A DNA stretch of 18,058 nt. It comes from Bacillota bacterium (GTDB lineage Bacteria > Bacillota > Clostridia > Lachnospirales > Lachnospiraceae). Position numbers and translations under genes: made by a program. The stretch lies in the NCBI GenBank assembly GCA_023409835.1, contig JAEYQV010000014.1:1-18058 (forward strand), in the 5' to 3' direction. Positions 8,238 through 14,101 of the stretch are shown here, piece after piece. Under the pieces are notes generated by a model, which was given only the letters and a program-made list of their open reading frames with translations, ran no database searches and had not been told where the DNA came from. Within the stretch, counting starts at the first letter, position 1; every line of letters begins with the position of its first letter.

Positions 8238-8278
8238 AAGTGACCTCATTCATATAATTTCACTATAATATTTAGATT

Positions 8279-8307
8279 ATTATAGCAAATTATGCTATTT
8301 ACTGCAA
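8279..8307 (-). promoter_or_regulatory. Extended -10 sigma-A promoter of the LytTR gene
   Basis: On the minus strand TTGCAG (8307-8302), a 17-bp spacer and TATAAT (8284-8279) preceded by TGC give an extended -10 promoter. The leader before ATG 8237 would be about 35 nt. The spacer contains an imperfect AGCA-N5-TGCT dyad that could be an operator; that part is speculative. Confidence 0.7.
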
Positions 8308-8340
8308 CCTTTTTACCATTTTTCCTTGTTTTCAACATTT

Positions 8341-9393
8341 TTAGTGTTTCTCTTCCAACGCTCCGAGCCCCGATAGTATAATCAAAAACATAGGAAGTGT
8401 TTGTACCCACAGCAGTGTATTATCAGCCATCCCATGGAGAAAAGCTGCGGCAGATATTGCTAATATCAGGGGGGTAATCTTATGCTGCTTTTCCTTAAAG
8501 CATATCCTTACTACCTTTTTGTAATAAGGAAGGATATAGGTTAACAGCAGAAGGCATCCGATCACTCCGACATTCAGGAGTAAGTCAAGAAACAGATTGT
8601 GAGCATGGGGTACAATTCTCCCATGATATTCCTCCTGATATAGGAACAAATAAGACATAAACCCATGTCCGATCAGAGGACCGGCTTTAATTGCCTGTAA
8701 GGCTGATATCCATATCTTAACCCTGAGTAAGGTGGTAATCTCTACCTCGGATAGCCTTGGAATCAGTTCAATATTCAATCCAAATACAAGAAAGCTGACT
8801 GCAGCTGCTCCAAATAACCATACCGACAGCAGACGATACTTATGTAATATTATTAATAAGACAGCAATTCCCACAAATACCTCTGCCCATACAAATATAC
8901 TCTTGCACAGATACACTCCCAGCACATTAATCACGGCGATCAGGAAGTAGAATTTCTGTTTCTGTCCAGTCAGTATTTTATAAGCACAGATGATGATTAC
9001 CATACTGATGATGGTGCCGTAATAGTTCGGATAGAAAAACATGCCGGAGAATCGATTGATGTTATCTTCCAGATGCAGTACTTTTCTGAATACTGTTTCG
9101 GTGATCGCACTGCTTACCGCCGCAATGCTTAAGATACAGAACAGACTCAGGGTATGCTCATAAAGTCTGACGGTCATGACTGTTCTCAGATAAAGTCCCA
9201 GTACAGCTGCCAGACTAATGCAGGCTCCCACTGCCAGACCGATCCAGTTCCCATACAGAAGAGGAACTGCCAATATCAGAAATGCGAATAGAATCAGGTT
9301 CTCAGAGCCTTTATTTTTGAATATCAGTTTTCGTTTTTCTTTATGAAATACAATATATAAGGATAACGCTATCAGCACCAGTCCGGTTAACAT
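8341..9393 (-). CDS. O-antigen ligase / polymerase-like (Wzy_C) membrane protein, probably 5'-truncated
   Basis: A polytopic membrane protein with about nine hydrophobic segments. Wzy/WaaL family features are visible: a PNYYG loop motif at 122-126, R224 in the RVKIWISALQ segment, GPLIGHG at 238-244, and HNLFLDLLLNVGVIG starting at H265 within the large loop. Members ligate or polymerise lipid-linked glycan units at the outer face of the membrane. At 350 aa it is short for the family (usually 400 or more). ATG 9393 has no ribosome binding site, and the frame stays open and protein-like for 33 more codons upstream before a TAG, without an ATG, GTG or TTG start. This suggests loss of the first membrane segment(s) by deletion or frameshift, or a nonstandard start. 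No glycosyltransferase genes are nearby. Family call fairly sure; functionality doubtful. Confidence 0.75.
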   Translation of the reverse strand: MLTGLVLIALSLYIVFHKEKRKLIFKNKGSENLILFAFLILAVPLLYGNWIGLAVGACISLAAVLGLYLRTVMTVRLYEHTLSLFCILSIAAVSSAITETVFRKVLHLEDNINRFSGMFFYPNYYGTIISMVIIICAYKILTGQKQKFYFLIAVINVLGVYLCKSIFVWAEVFVGIAVLLIILHKYRLLSVWLFGAAAVSFLVFGLNIELIPRLSEVEITTLLRVKIWISALQAIKAGPLIGHGFMSYLFLYQEEYHGRIVPHAHNLFLDLLLNVGVIGCLLLLTYILPYYKKVVRICFKEKQHKITPLILAISAAAFLHGMADNTLLWVQTLPMFLIILSGLGALEEKH

Positions 9394-9492
9394 ATAGGGC
9401 AGAAATACTGCTGCTGCGGCGAGGAAAACAAGGTTTTTGTCCGAGGTATAGACATCGGAATGTGAAGGTATGACTGTATTATCTATGCTAAT
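9394..9492 (-). other. In-frame open extension upstream of the ligase-like gene (possible decayed 5' end)
   Basis: These 33 codons are in frame with ATG 9393 and bounded by TAG at 9495-9493. They encode a plausible periplasmic loop plus membrane-helix start (SDVYTSDKNLVFLAAAAVFL), unlike random sequence. A separate ATG at 9505 opens MKEV and then hits a stop; a single-base shift after MKEV would join it to this frame. The rest of 9495-9697 holds a weak promoter (9565-9593) and the terminator of the metallopeptidase gene. Confidence 0.45.
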
Positions 9493-9564
9493 CTACTTCT
9501 TTCATGCTTATCTGATGATAACTAAGCTGTTGTAATAATATTTCGTCTATTTTAACAAGGAAGA

Positions 9565-9593
9565 ATCTTAACACACTTTCCTACCTTCATCAA
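9565..9593 (-). promoter_or_regulatory. Possible promoter of the ligase-like gene
   Basis: On the minus strand TTGATG (9593-9588), a 17-bp spacer and TAAGAT (9570-9565) with an upstream TGT resemble an extended -10 promoter. The boxes are only moderate matches, so this is tentative. Confidence 0.35.
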
Positions 9594-9617
9594 TGTATTC
9601 TTCAAATTTCGTATAAA

Positions 9618-9669
9618 TACACAAATAAAATGCAGAAAGCTCAAAAACATTGGTCGAGATTCCTGCATT
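9618..9669 (-). terminator. Terminator of the NYN-metallopeptidase operon
   Basis: On the minus strand AATGCAG (9669-9663) pairs with CTGCATT (9635-9629). The stem continues inward through a G-U pair and AA/UU to CTC/GAG with one mismatch; the loop is about 13 nt. TTTATTTGT follows. It lies about 28 nt beyond the metallopeptidase stop. Confidence 0.7.
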
Positions 9670-9697
9670 CACTTATATGATATAATTTTTAGCGGCT

Positions 9698-10429
9698 TTA
9701 CCTGCCGTTTAGCCTCGCCCGAATCCCCCGCCAGCCGGGTAGGAACCGGTCCATATAGGCTTTAAATACACTGTTATGGCTTTTCTCCAGCAGATGTACC
9801 AATTCATGGACAACCACATATTCCAGACATTCCGGAGCTTTCTTCGCCAGCTGAAGGTTAAGGCAGATCCGGCGCTCCCTTACATTACAGGTCCCCCATC
9901 TGGTCTTCATATCACGGATTGTATAGGCCCTTGCTTTCACTCCGATAACATTCTCCCATTGATCCAGCAGGAGGGGAATCTCCTGGTTAAGCTTCTCTCG
10001 GTACCATTCCTTCAAAAGCCTGTCCCGGTCCTCCTGCCGACTCTCCGCCTCAGACTTTCTGAGGAAAAGCATCAGCCTATCATCCTGCTCTTCGAACCGA
10101 TTATCCCGTTGTGAATAAAGGACAGTAAGAATCAGCGTTCTCCCCCAGATAGGAATCCTGTCCCCTGTAACATATTCCGGCTGTGGTTCAATCGTATCGT
10201 TTGTTATCTGCATTCTCTTAAGCTGAAGTCTGATCCAATTCTCCTTCGAGAGGATAAAGCTTCGTATCGCCTCCTCCGGAATTCTTAAGGGTGCACTGAT
10301 GTGCAGCCTTCCCTCAGGAGGAAGCACCTTAAGATACATATTCTTAATTCTCTTACGTTCTACCTCGACCGTCAGCTGGTTTACCGTAATAATACCGGTT
10401 CCTGGCCTGTTTTTCCCGGTTAATCTCAT
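9698..10429 (-). CDS. YgjP/M48-type zinc metallopeptidase (DUF45 family), 243 aa
   Basis: The C-terminal half carries the zinc-binding HELVH motif at 208-212, with a likely third ligand H218 in EKSHNSVF. The preceding KTRWGTCN at 176-182 is the RWGSC-like signature of YgjP/WLM-type peptidases. The N-terminal half (about 15-120) is the beta-rich domain usual in this family. There is no signal peptide, so it is cytosolic. E. coli YgjP relatives are poorly characterised and physiological substrates are not established. Start ATG 10429 has AGGA about 9 nt upstream, only 14 bp after the stop of the NYN gene, so the two are almost certainly cotranscribed. A hairpin terminator follows. Confidence 0.88.
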   Translation of the reverse strand: MRLTGKNRPGTGIITVNQLTVEVERKRIKNMYLKVLPPEGRLHISAPLRIPEEAIRSFILSKENWIRLQLKRMQITNDTIEPQPEYVTGDRIPIWGRTLILTVLYSQRDNRFEEQDDRLMLFLRKSEAESRQEDRDRLLKEWYREKLNQEIPLLLDQWENVIGVKARAYTIRDMKTRWGTCNVRERRICLNLQLAKKAPECLEYVVVHELVHLLEKSHNSVFKAYMDRFLPGWRGIRARLNGR

Positions 10430-10443
10430 ATAAGCTCATCCTG

Positions 10444-11355
10444 TCATTTGTTTTTCTTGCGATAGGTCCGCCGCTTTTTCGGCGGGGAGCTGACCGTGTC
10501 AGCTTCCTTCTGTTGATTTGATTCGGCCTTTAAGGATACCCACATGGAGCTTCCGCCCTTGCCTTTCGAATTTATCTCCAGGAATTCAAACTTTTTCAGA
10601 AACTTGGACAGCTTCGTATCCCCATAATTTCTTACATCAAAATCCGGATATCTTTTCACCAGACGGCTTCCCAGTTCCCCCATATTCATACTCTGGTCTT
10701 CTTCATCAACCTCATTCATCATCTTTAGAATTGCAGCCTTTATCACATTGATGTCGGTCATATTCTTAACACTGTCACTGCTTTCCGGTTGGACCGTACT
10801 CTTCGCAGCTTTATTAGTTGTATCCGTTTTTATGTCATTATCCTTATTGGTATCCTTTTTATCTTTATCAGAATCACTTTTGATATTATTATCTTCAAGC
10901 TCCAAGCTTTTCTTTTCCGTCTCTGCTAATACATCCAGATACTTGAACTGGTTGCAGGAAGCGATAAATGGTTTGGGTGTTTTCTTCTCTCCCATACCGA
11001 CAACCAGCATACCGGATTCGCGCAGTCTGGAAGATAGCTTCGTAAAATCGCTATCACTGGATACAATACAGAAGCCCTCAACATTACCGGAGTACAGGAT
11101 ATCCATGGCATCAATGATCATTGCCGAGTCCGTGGCATTCTTCCCTACCGTATAGCCATACTGCTGCACCGGTGTGACGGAATATTCCAGAAGAACATCC
11201 TTCCAGGAAGCGGCCGTCGGCTTCGTCCAATCACCATAGATCCGCTTATAGGTAGCTACTCCGTAATTTGATATCTCATCCAGAATATATTTAATATACT
11301 TAGCTGATACATTATCTGCATCGATTAACACTGCAAACCGCTTTTCTTCCAGCAT
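10444..11355 (-). CDS. NYN-domain (PIN-like) protein with OST-HTH/LOTUS domain, 303 aa
   Basis: Residues 1-145 form a NYN/LabA-type PIN-like domain with conserved acidic residues: D12 and D14 (LIDADN), D76 (ATDSAMIIDAMD) and D101/D103 (SSDSDF). These are metal-binding positions expected for RNase activity. A hydrophilic, Asp/Lys-rich linker (150-200) leads to an OST-HTH/LOTUS module (about 203-276, ending GKGGSSMWVSL), a predicted RNA-binding fold. The tail KKRRTYRKKNK is strongly basic and could add nucleic-acid contact. Homologs are predicted RNA-processing or RNA-decay proteins; no target is visible. Start ATG 11355 has a strong GGAGG about 6 nt upstream and its own promoter. The metallopeptidase gene follows after 14 bp. 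In this linker the complementary strand is also open, which is a compositional artefact. Confidence 0.92.
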   Translation of the reverse strand: MLEEKRFAVLIDADNVSAKYIKYILDEISNYGVATYKRIYGDWTKPTAASWKDVLLEYSVTPVQQYGYTVGKNATDSAMIIDAMDILYSGNVEGFCIVSSDSDFTKLSSRLRESGMLVVGMGEKKTPKPFIASCNQFKYLDVLAETEKKSLELEDNNIKSDSDKDKKDTNKDNDIKTDTTNKAAKSTVQPESSDSVKNMTDINVIKAAILKMMNEVDEEDQSMNMGELGSRLVKRYPDFDVRNYGDTKLSKFLKKFEFLEINSKGKGGSSMWVSLKAESNQQKEADTVSSPPKKRRTYRKKNK

Positions 11356-11391
11356 AGATTTCCTCCGATCATCCTTCTGTTATCTATCTTT

Positions 11392-11420
11392 ATTATATCC
11401 CTTTGACTGAATTTCGTCTA
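11392..11420 (-). promoter_or_regulatory. Promoter of the NYN-metallopeptidase operon
   Basis: On the minus strand TAGACG (11420-11415), a 17-bp spacer and a perfect TATAAT (11397-11392). The start would lie near 11385, about 30 nt before ATG 11355. Confidence 0.65.
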
Positions 11421-11672
11421 CCCGGACTTTCCATGGGTTTGTACCACAGGTGTTTCTGCATGCGTCTATTACGTTTCGTTCCTCCCTGATCGTACCATCG
11501 GTCGCTCGTGAAATGAACCAGCGTACAGAACCTCACTCGAAACAGGCGAAAGTTTTAGGTAACTGCCCACACCCCCGGTTTACAGTAGTATTCATCATAG
11601 AGAAAAAGGAACTAGCTGTAGAAGTGCAAAATATTCAGAGGAATAAGCACAATTCTTTCGTTTCCGGAATAA
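11421..11672. other. ORF-less, GC-richer intergenic interval; candidate structured RNA
   Basis: No credible protein is encoded here. The interval appears GC-richer than the adjoining promoter DNA and has several nested complementary segments: GTTTCG (11469-11474) with CGAAAC further on, GATCG with CGGTC, and CGCT with AGCG flanked by two GTAC copies. On the plus strand it ends with a weak hairpin (GTGC...GCAC with inner ATTC/GAAT) followed by T-rich sequence near 11640-11675. I could not assign a strand, a promoter or a known RNA family. It might equally be the long 5' leader of the next plus-strand gene. Confidence 0.35.
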
Positions 11673-11715
11673 AGTACCATAAGCTGGCAATACTCCCACC
11701 AAGGAGGTGTGCCAA

Positions 11716-12075
11716 ATGATTGCATTTATAAAAAACTATGAGCTGGAAACGATACGAAAGAAACTGATTATCCTATATCTTCTGAATGTTACCGATATTA
11801 TCTTTACCCTGCTACTGCTTCAGACCGGCTTCTTCTCAGAAGTAAATATCTTCATGGTAAATGCAGTTCAGAGTCCGGTGATCAGCTTCTTCCTTAAGAT
11901 CATTCTTCCGGCCTTCCTGCTGCTGTATCTATATCGACGAGTCTGTCTCTCAGACGGCTCCGGTTTAAAAGCTACCAATGTAGGAATTAACATTTCCCTT
12001 ACTATCTATGTACTGGTGAACCTGTCACACCTGGTATGGGTAGCATTACTTCCGTTATTTTATCGGCTGTACTAA
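11716..12075 (+). CDS. Small membrane protein, DUF5658-like (119 aa)
   Basis: Three to four hydrophobic segments occupy about 16-40, 55-77 and 91-115. The first contains LNVTDIIFTLLLLQTGFFSEVN, which resembles the N-x-x-D-x-x-x-T...G-x-x-E-x-N signature of DUF5658 membrane proteins, whose function is unknown. I place the start at ATG 11716, 8 nt after a near-perfect AAGGAGG (11701-11707). A longer frame from GTG 11707 would overlap that ribosome binding site. The gene stands alone on the plus strand and is followed within 5 nt by copy 2 of the dispersed 3' element and a hairpin terminator. No convincing promoter was found in the 300 bp upstream. Confidence 0.78.
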   Translation: MIAFIKNYELETIRKKLIILYLLNVTDIIFTLLLLQTGFFSEVNIFMVNAVQSPVISFFLKIILPAFLLLYLYRRVCLSDGSGLKATNVGINISLTIYVLVNLSHLVWVALLPLFYRLY

Positions 12076-12080
12076 CAAAA

Positions 12081-12111
12081 ACCGGGTTATCTGCCTGTGG
12101 CAGCCAACCGC
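12081..12111 (+). repeat. Dispersed 3'-end dyad element, copy 2
   Basis: It starts ACCGGGTTAT, then has the dyad CTGCC-TGT-GGCAG, then CCAACCGC. It is 28/31 identical to copy 1. GGTT before the inner stem can also pair with AACC after it, giving a longer stem with a 2x2 internal loop. It begins 5 nt after the stop of the DUF5658-like gene and ends 7 nt before a terminator hairpin. Confidence 0.82.
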
Positions 12112-12118
12112 GCATGTG

Positions 12119-12176
12119 AAAGCGTCCTTCGTATGGATTCCTCCTTAATCCTTACAGGGACGCTTATTGATTTCTT
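12119..12176 (+). terminator. Terminator hairpin of the DUF5658-like gene
   Basis: AAGCGTCC (12120-12127) pairs with GGACGCTT (12158-12165), and an inner GGATT (12135-12139) pairs with AATCC (12147-12151). The stem is followed by T-rich ATTGATTTCTT. Confidence 0.65.
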
Positions 12177-12226
12177 ATTTCAGATGAAAATGTTCTTCCA
12201 TATCTGCGAACTTTTTCTTGTTACTC

Positions 12227-12255
12227 TTGCATATTTTCCCCGAAAGAAGTAGAAT
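12227..12255 (+). promoter_or_regulatory. Probable promoter of the PfkB kinase - SIMPL operon
   Basis: TTGCAT (12227-12232), a 17-bp spacer and TAGAAT (12250-12255), about 30 nt before ATG 12285. The -10 box matches 5/6; the -35 box is weak. Confidence 0.5.
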
Positions 12256-12284
12256 TTTGGTATCAAACACTGGGGGAGGTTATC

Positions 12285-13187
12285 ATGAAAAAATATGATA
12301 CATATCTATATGGAATGATTCTGATTACAAACAGCTTTCTGCTCAAGGACAGCTATCCAAAGCCTGATACCTATGCCGAGATTGACCGGAAATACGTTGT
12401 GCCCGGAGGCGAGACAGGAACCTGTGCCACCGTACTGGCAAGCCTCGGCTGCCATGTTGTTATGGACGGCACCTATATGGGTAATAAAACCGATCCGTTA
12501 ATTCGCGACTTTTATAAGGACAAAACCGTTGATATCTCAAATCTGTATCTGGATTCCAGCTTTGATGGTCTGGAAGACTACGTACTGATTGACCGGAATA
12601 CCCGGACTCCCTTCGGTACCTTTGCCAACTATTATACAGATGGTCTGCACCGATGGAATGAACCGAAGGAGGAGGATATCGTAAATTCTAAGGTGGCTGG
12701 ACTGGATCCCTGGTTCACAAACCAGACGGAGAAGGTAGTCCACATCTGCAGCAAACATCATATCCCTTATGTAACGATAGACTGTCCGTATGATAGTGAC
12801 TGCCATAAGTATTCCTCTGTCAATATCCTGTCCAATGAATTTCTGGCTCCGAATTATAAAGAACCGGATCGTTTGGAAGTGTTTCATAAGTATACGGAGC
12901 ATACAGACGGACTGGTAATCTTCACCCTTGGCGCCAAAGAAATCCTATATGGAAGAAAGGGCCAGGAGCCCCGTTATCTTAAGCCGTACCCCGTAAAAGT
13001 CGTCAGTACACTGGGTGCCGGTGACAGCTTTAAGGCCGGCTGCGTCTATGGCTTGCTGAAGGAAATGGAGGATGACGCCCTGGTCCGTTTCGCTGCTGCT
13101 ACCGCCGCCAGTGCCTGCACTGAATTTCCTATTCCCTTAAAGCCCCCTACACTGGAGAGGATTAATAAGATTATAAACTTATCGTGA
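12285..13187 (+). CDS. PfkB-family carbohydrate/nucleoside kinase (300 aa)
   Basis: The protein spans the ribokinase/PfkB fold. Near the N-terminus the GG motif (VPGGETGTCATVLASLG, 39-55) replaces the usual GGxxxN substrate-binding signature. At the C-terminus STLGAGDSFKAG (241-252) is PfkB signature 2, with D247 as the catalytic base and GAG forming the anion hole. These enzymes transfer ATP phosphate to a sugar or nucleoside hydroxyl in the cytosol. The substrate cannot be set from sequence: the lid region is divergent and no sugar-transport or catabolic genes flank it. Start ATG 12285 has GGGGGAGG about 6 nt upstream. A SIMPL-domain gene follows in the same direction, probably in the same transcript. 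Confidence 0.9.
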   Translation: MKKYDTYLYGMILITNSFLLKDSYPKPDTYAEIDRKYVVPGGETGTCATVLASLGCHVVMDGTYMGNKTDPLIRDFYKDKTVDISNLYLDSSFDGLEDYVLIDRNTRTPFGTFANYYTDGLHRWNEPKEEDIVNSKVAGLDPWFTNQTEKVVHICSKHHIPYVTIDCPYDSDCHKYSSVNILSNEFLAPNYKEPDRLEVFHKYTEHTDGLVIFTLGAKEILYGRKGQEPRYLKPYPVKVVSTLGAGDSFKAGCVYGLLKEMEDDALVRFAAATAASACTEFPIPLKPPTLERINKIINLS

Positions 13188-13243
13188 TTGTTACGAAATA
13201 CTCATCATATATTACTGTAAGTATATATGGAAGAAGAGTAACA

Positions 13244-13891
13244 ATGGACAAAGCTTTCTATGATCACATCACGAATCATACCTGTATGACCCTGATTGGA
13301 AATGGTCAGGTAACCGCTGTACCGGATCTGGCTGTTCTGAGACTGGGAGTACAAACCAACAGCGAAAATCTTTCGGAGGCCCAATATGAAAATGCAGTAA
13401 TCAGCCAGGCAGTTCTTGAGGGCTTACGGCAAATGGGTGTAACCGATATTAATACCTTTCAGTATACCATTGATAAGCTTTACGACTATGAAGATGGCAG
13501 ACGGATTGACCGCGGATATTCGGTTCGTAATATTCTGGAGATTAAGACGAACCAGATGGATCGGGTAGGGGCTCTGATTGATACAGCTGTTGCTAATGGT
13601 GCTAATGTTGTTGACTTAATCTCCTTTGAGGTATCCAATCCGGATTTCTATTATCAGCAGGCACTGAATCTGGCCGTTCTGAATGCTATCGAGAAGGCAA
13701 AATCTATCGCCTTCAATTTGGGTTATCCTACGGATCCGATTCCGACCAATATTACAGAAAACAGCAACGCTCCGATCCCCTATGGACAGCCGATAGCACT
13801 CCGCGAGGGAGCTGCTGTAACACCGATTGAGCCCGGCAATAAACAGATTAAGGCATCAGTAACTGTGGATTTTGTGAGCACCGGACGTTAG
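13244..13891 (+). CDS. SIMPL-domain (DUF541) protein, cytosolic form (215 aa)
   Basis: A SIMPL/DUF541 (BP26-like) domain covers most of the protein: TLIGNGQVTAVPDLAVLRLGV near the start, a central FQYTIDKLYDYEDGRR...GYSVRNILEIK segment, and an IKASVTVDFV strand at the end. Family members are often secreted oligomers of unclear function, but this one has no signal peptide. The frame is open back to GTG 13184, which overlaps the kinase stop codon in a GTGA. However, the added 20 residues do not resemble the family N-terminus and have no ribosome binding site. ATG 13244 with GAAGAAGAG just upstream is preferred. The gene is 56 bp downstream of the PfkB kinase and ends 12 nt before copy 3 of the dispersed 3' element. 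Confidence 0.85.
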   Translation: MDKAFYDHITNHTCMTLIGNGQVTAVPDLAVLRLGVQTNSENLSEAQYENAVISQAVLEGLRQMGVTDINTFQYTIDKLYDYEDGRRIDRGYSVRNILEIKTNQMDRVGALIDTAVANGANVVDLISFEVSNPDFYYQQALNLAVLNAIEKAKSIAFNLGYPTDPIPTNITENSNAPIPYGQPIALREGAAVTPIEPGNKQIKASVTVDFVSTGR

Positions 13892-13903
13892 GTAATGCTC
13901 ATA

Positions 13904-13932
13904 ATCGGGTTCTCTGCCTGTGGCAGTTAGCC
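13904..13932 (+). repeat. Dispersed 3'-end dyad element, copy 3 (diverged right arm)
   Basis: The first 23 nt, ATCGGGTTCT then CTGCC-TGT-GGCAG, match copy 2 at 21/23 positions. The right flank differs (TTAGCC instead of CCAACC) but can still pair with GGTT through A-U and G-U, which looks like a structure-preserving change. It lies 12 nt after the SIMPL stop and directly before a long hairpin. Confidence 0.72.
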
Positions 13933-13939
13933 ACTGACA

Positions 13940-14023
13940 GAAAGACATACCACCGGATATGGGTGCCGAAAGAAAGCAATTTAAGCTTAGATGACGGTAT
14001 CAATATCCGGTTGTATGTCTTTC
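13940..14023. terminator. Long imperfect hairpin between convergent genes (likely bidirectional terminator)
   Basis: Bases 13940-13950 pair with 14013-14023, and 13952-13960 with 14003-14011, with one C/T mismatch: about 20 bp of stem. The ~42-nt apical part holds a TGCCG/CGGTA helix and an AAGC/GCTT helix. It sits between the plus-strand SIMPL gene and the minus-strand GGDEF-EAL gene, so it can serve both. U-tracts are short on both sides. Confidence 0.55.
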
Positions 14024-14101
14024 ATAAGTATATCACATAGATGAACGGGCAAAGCTCCGCTGCTTATCCTCAGGTTACATCAGTAATGAGACTTTCTACC
14101 G

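Noticed and set aside
10748..11155. A 135-codon plus-strand frame opposite the NYN gene
   Set aside because: It is the complement of the Asp/Lys-rich linker and the NYN domain; the minus frame has clear conserved motifs and a strong start.
11420..11445. GGAAAGTCCGGG on the minus strand, resembling the RNase P RNA P4 segment
   Set aside because: The following sequence is the NYN promoter and gene; no other RNase P RNA element is present.
11500..11585. Possible group II intron or transposon end around GTACAGAACC
   Set aside because: No domain V structure, no reverse transcriptase or transposase, and no terminal repeats seen.
11450..11719. An 89-codon plus-strand frame across the NYN/DUF5658 spacer
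   Set aside because: No ribosome binding site at its start, no recognisable protein character, and it overlaps the AAGGAGG site of the real gene at 11716.
13184..13243. GTG start overlapping the kinase stop (GTGA) for the SIMPL gene
   Set aside because: No ribosome binding site and the added 20 residues do not resemble the family; ATG 13244 is better supported.
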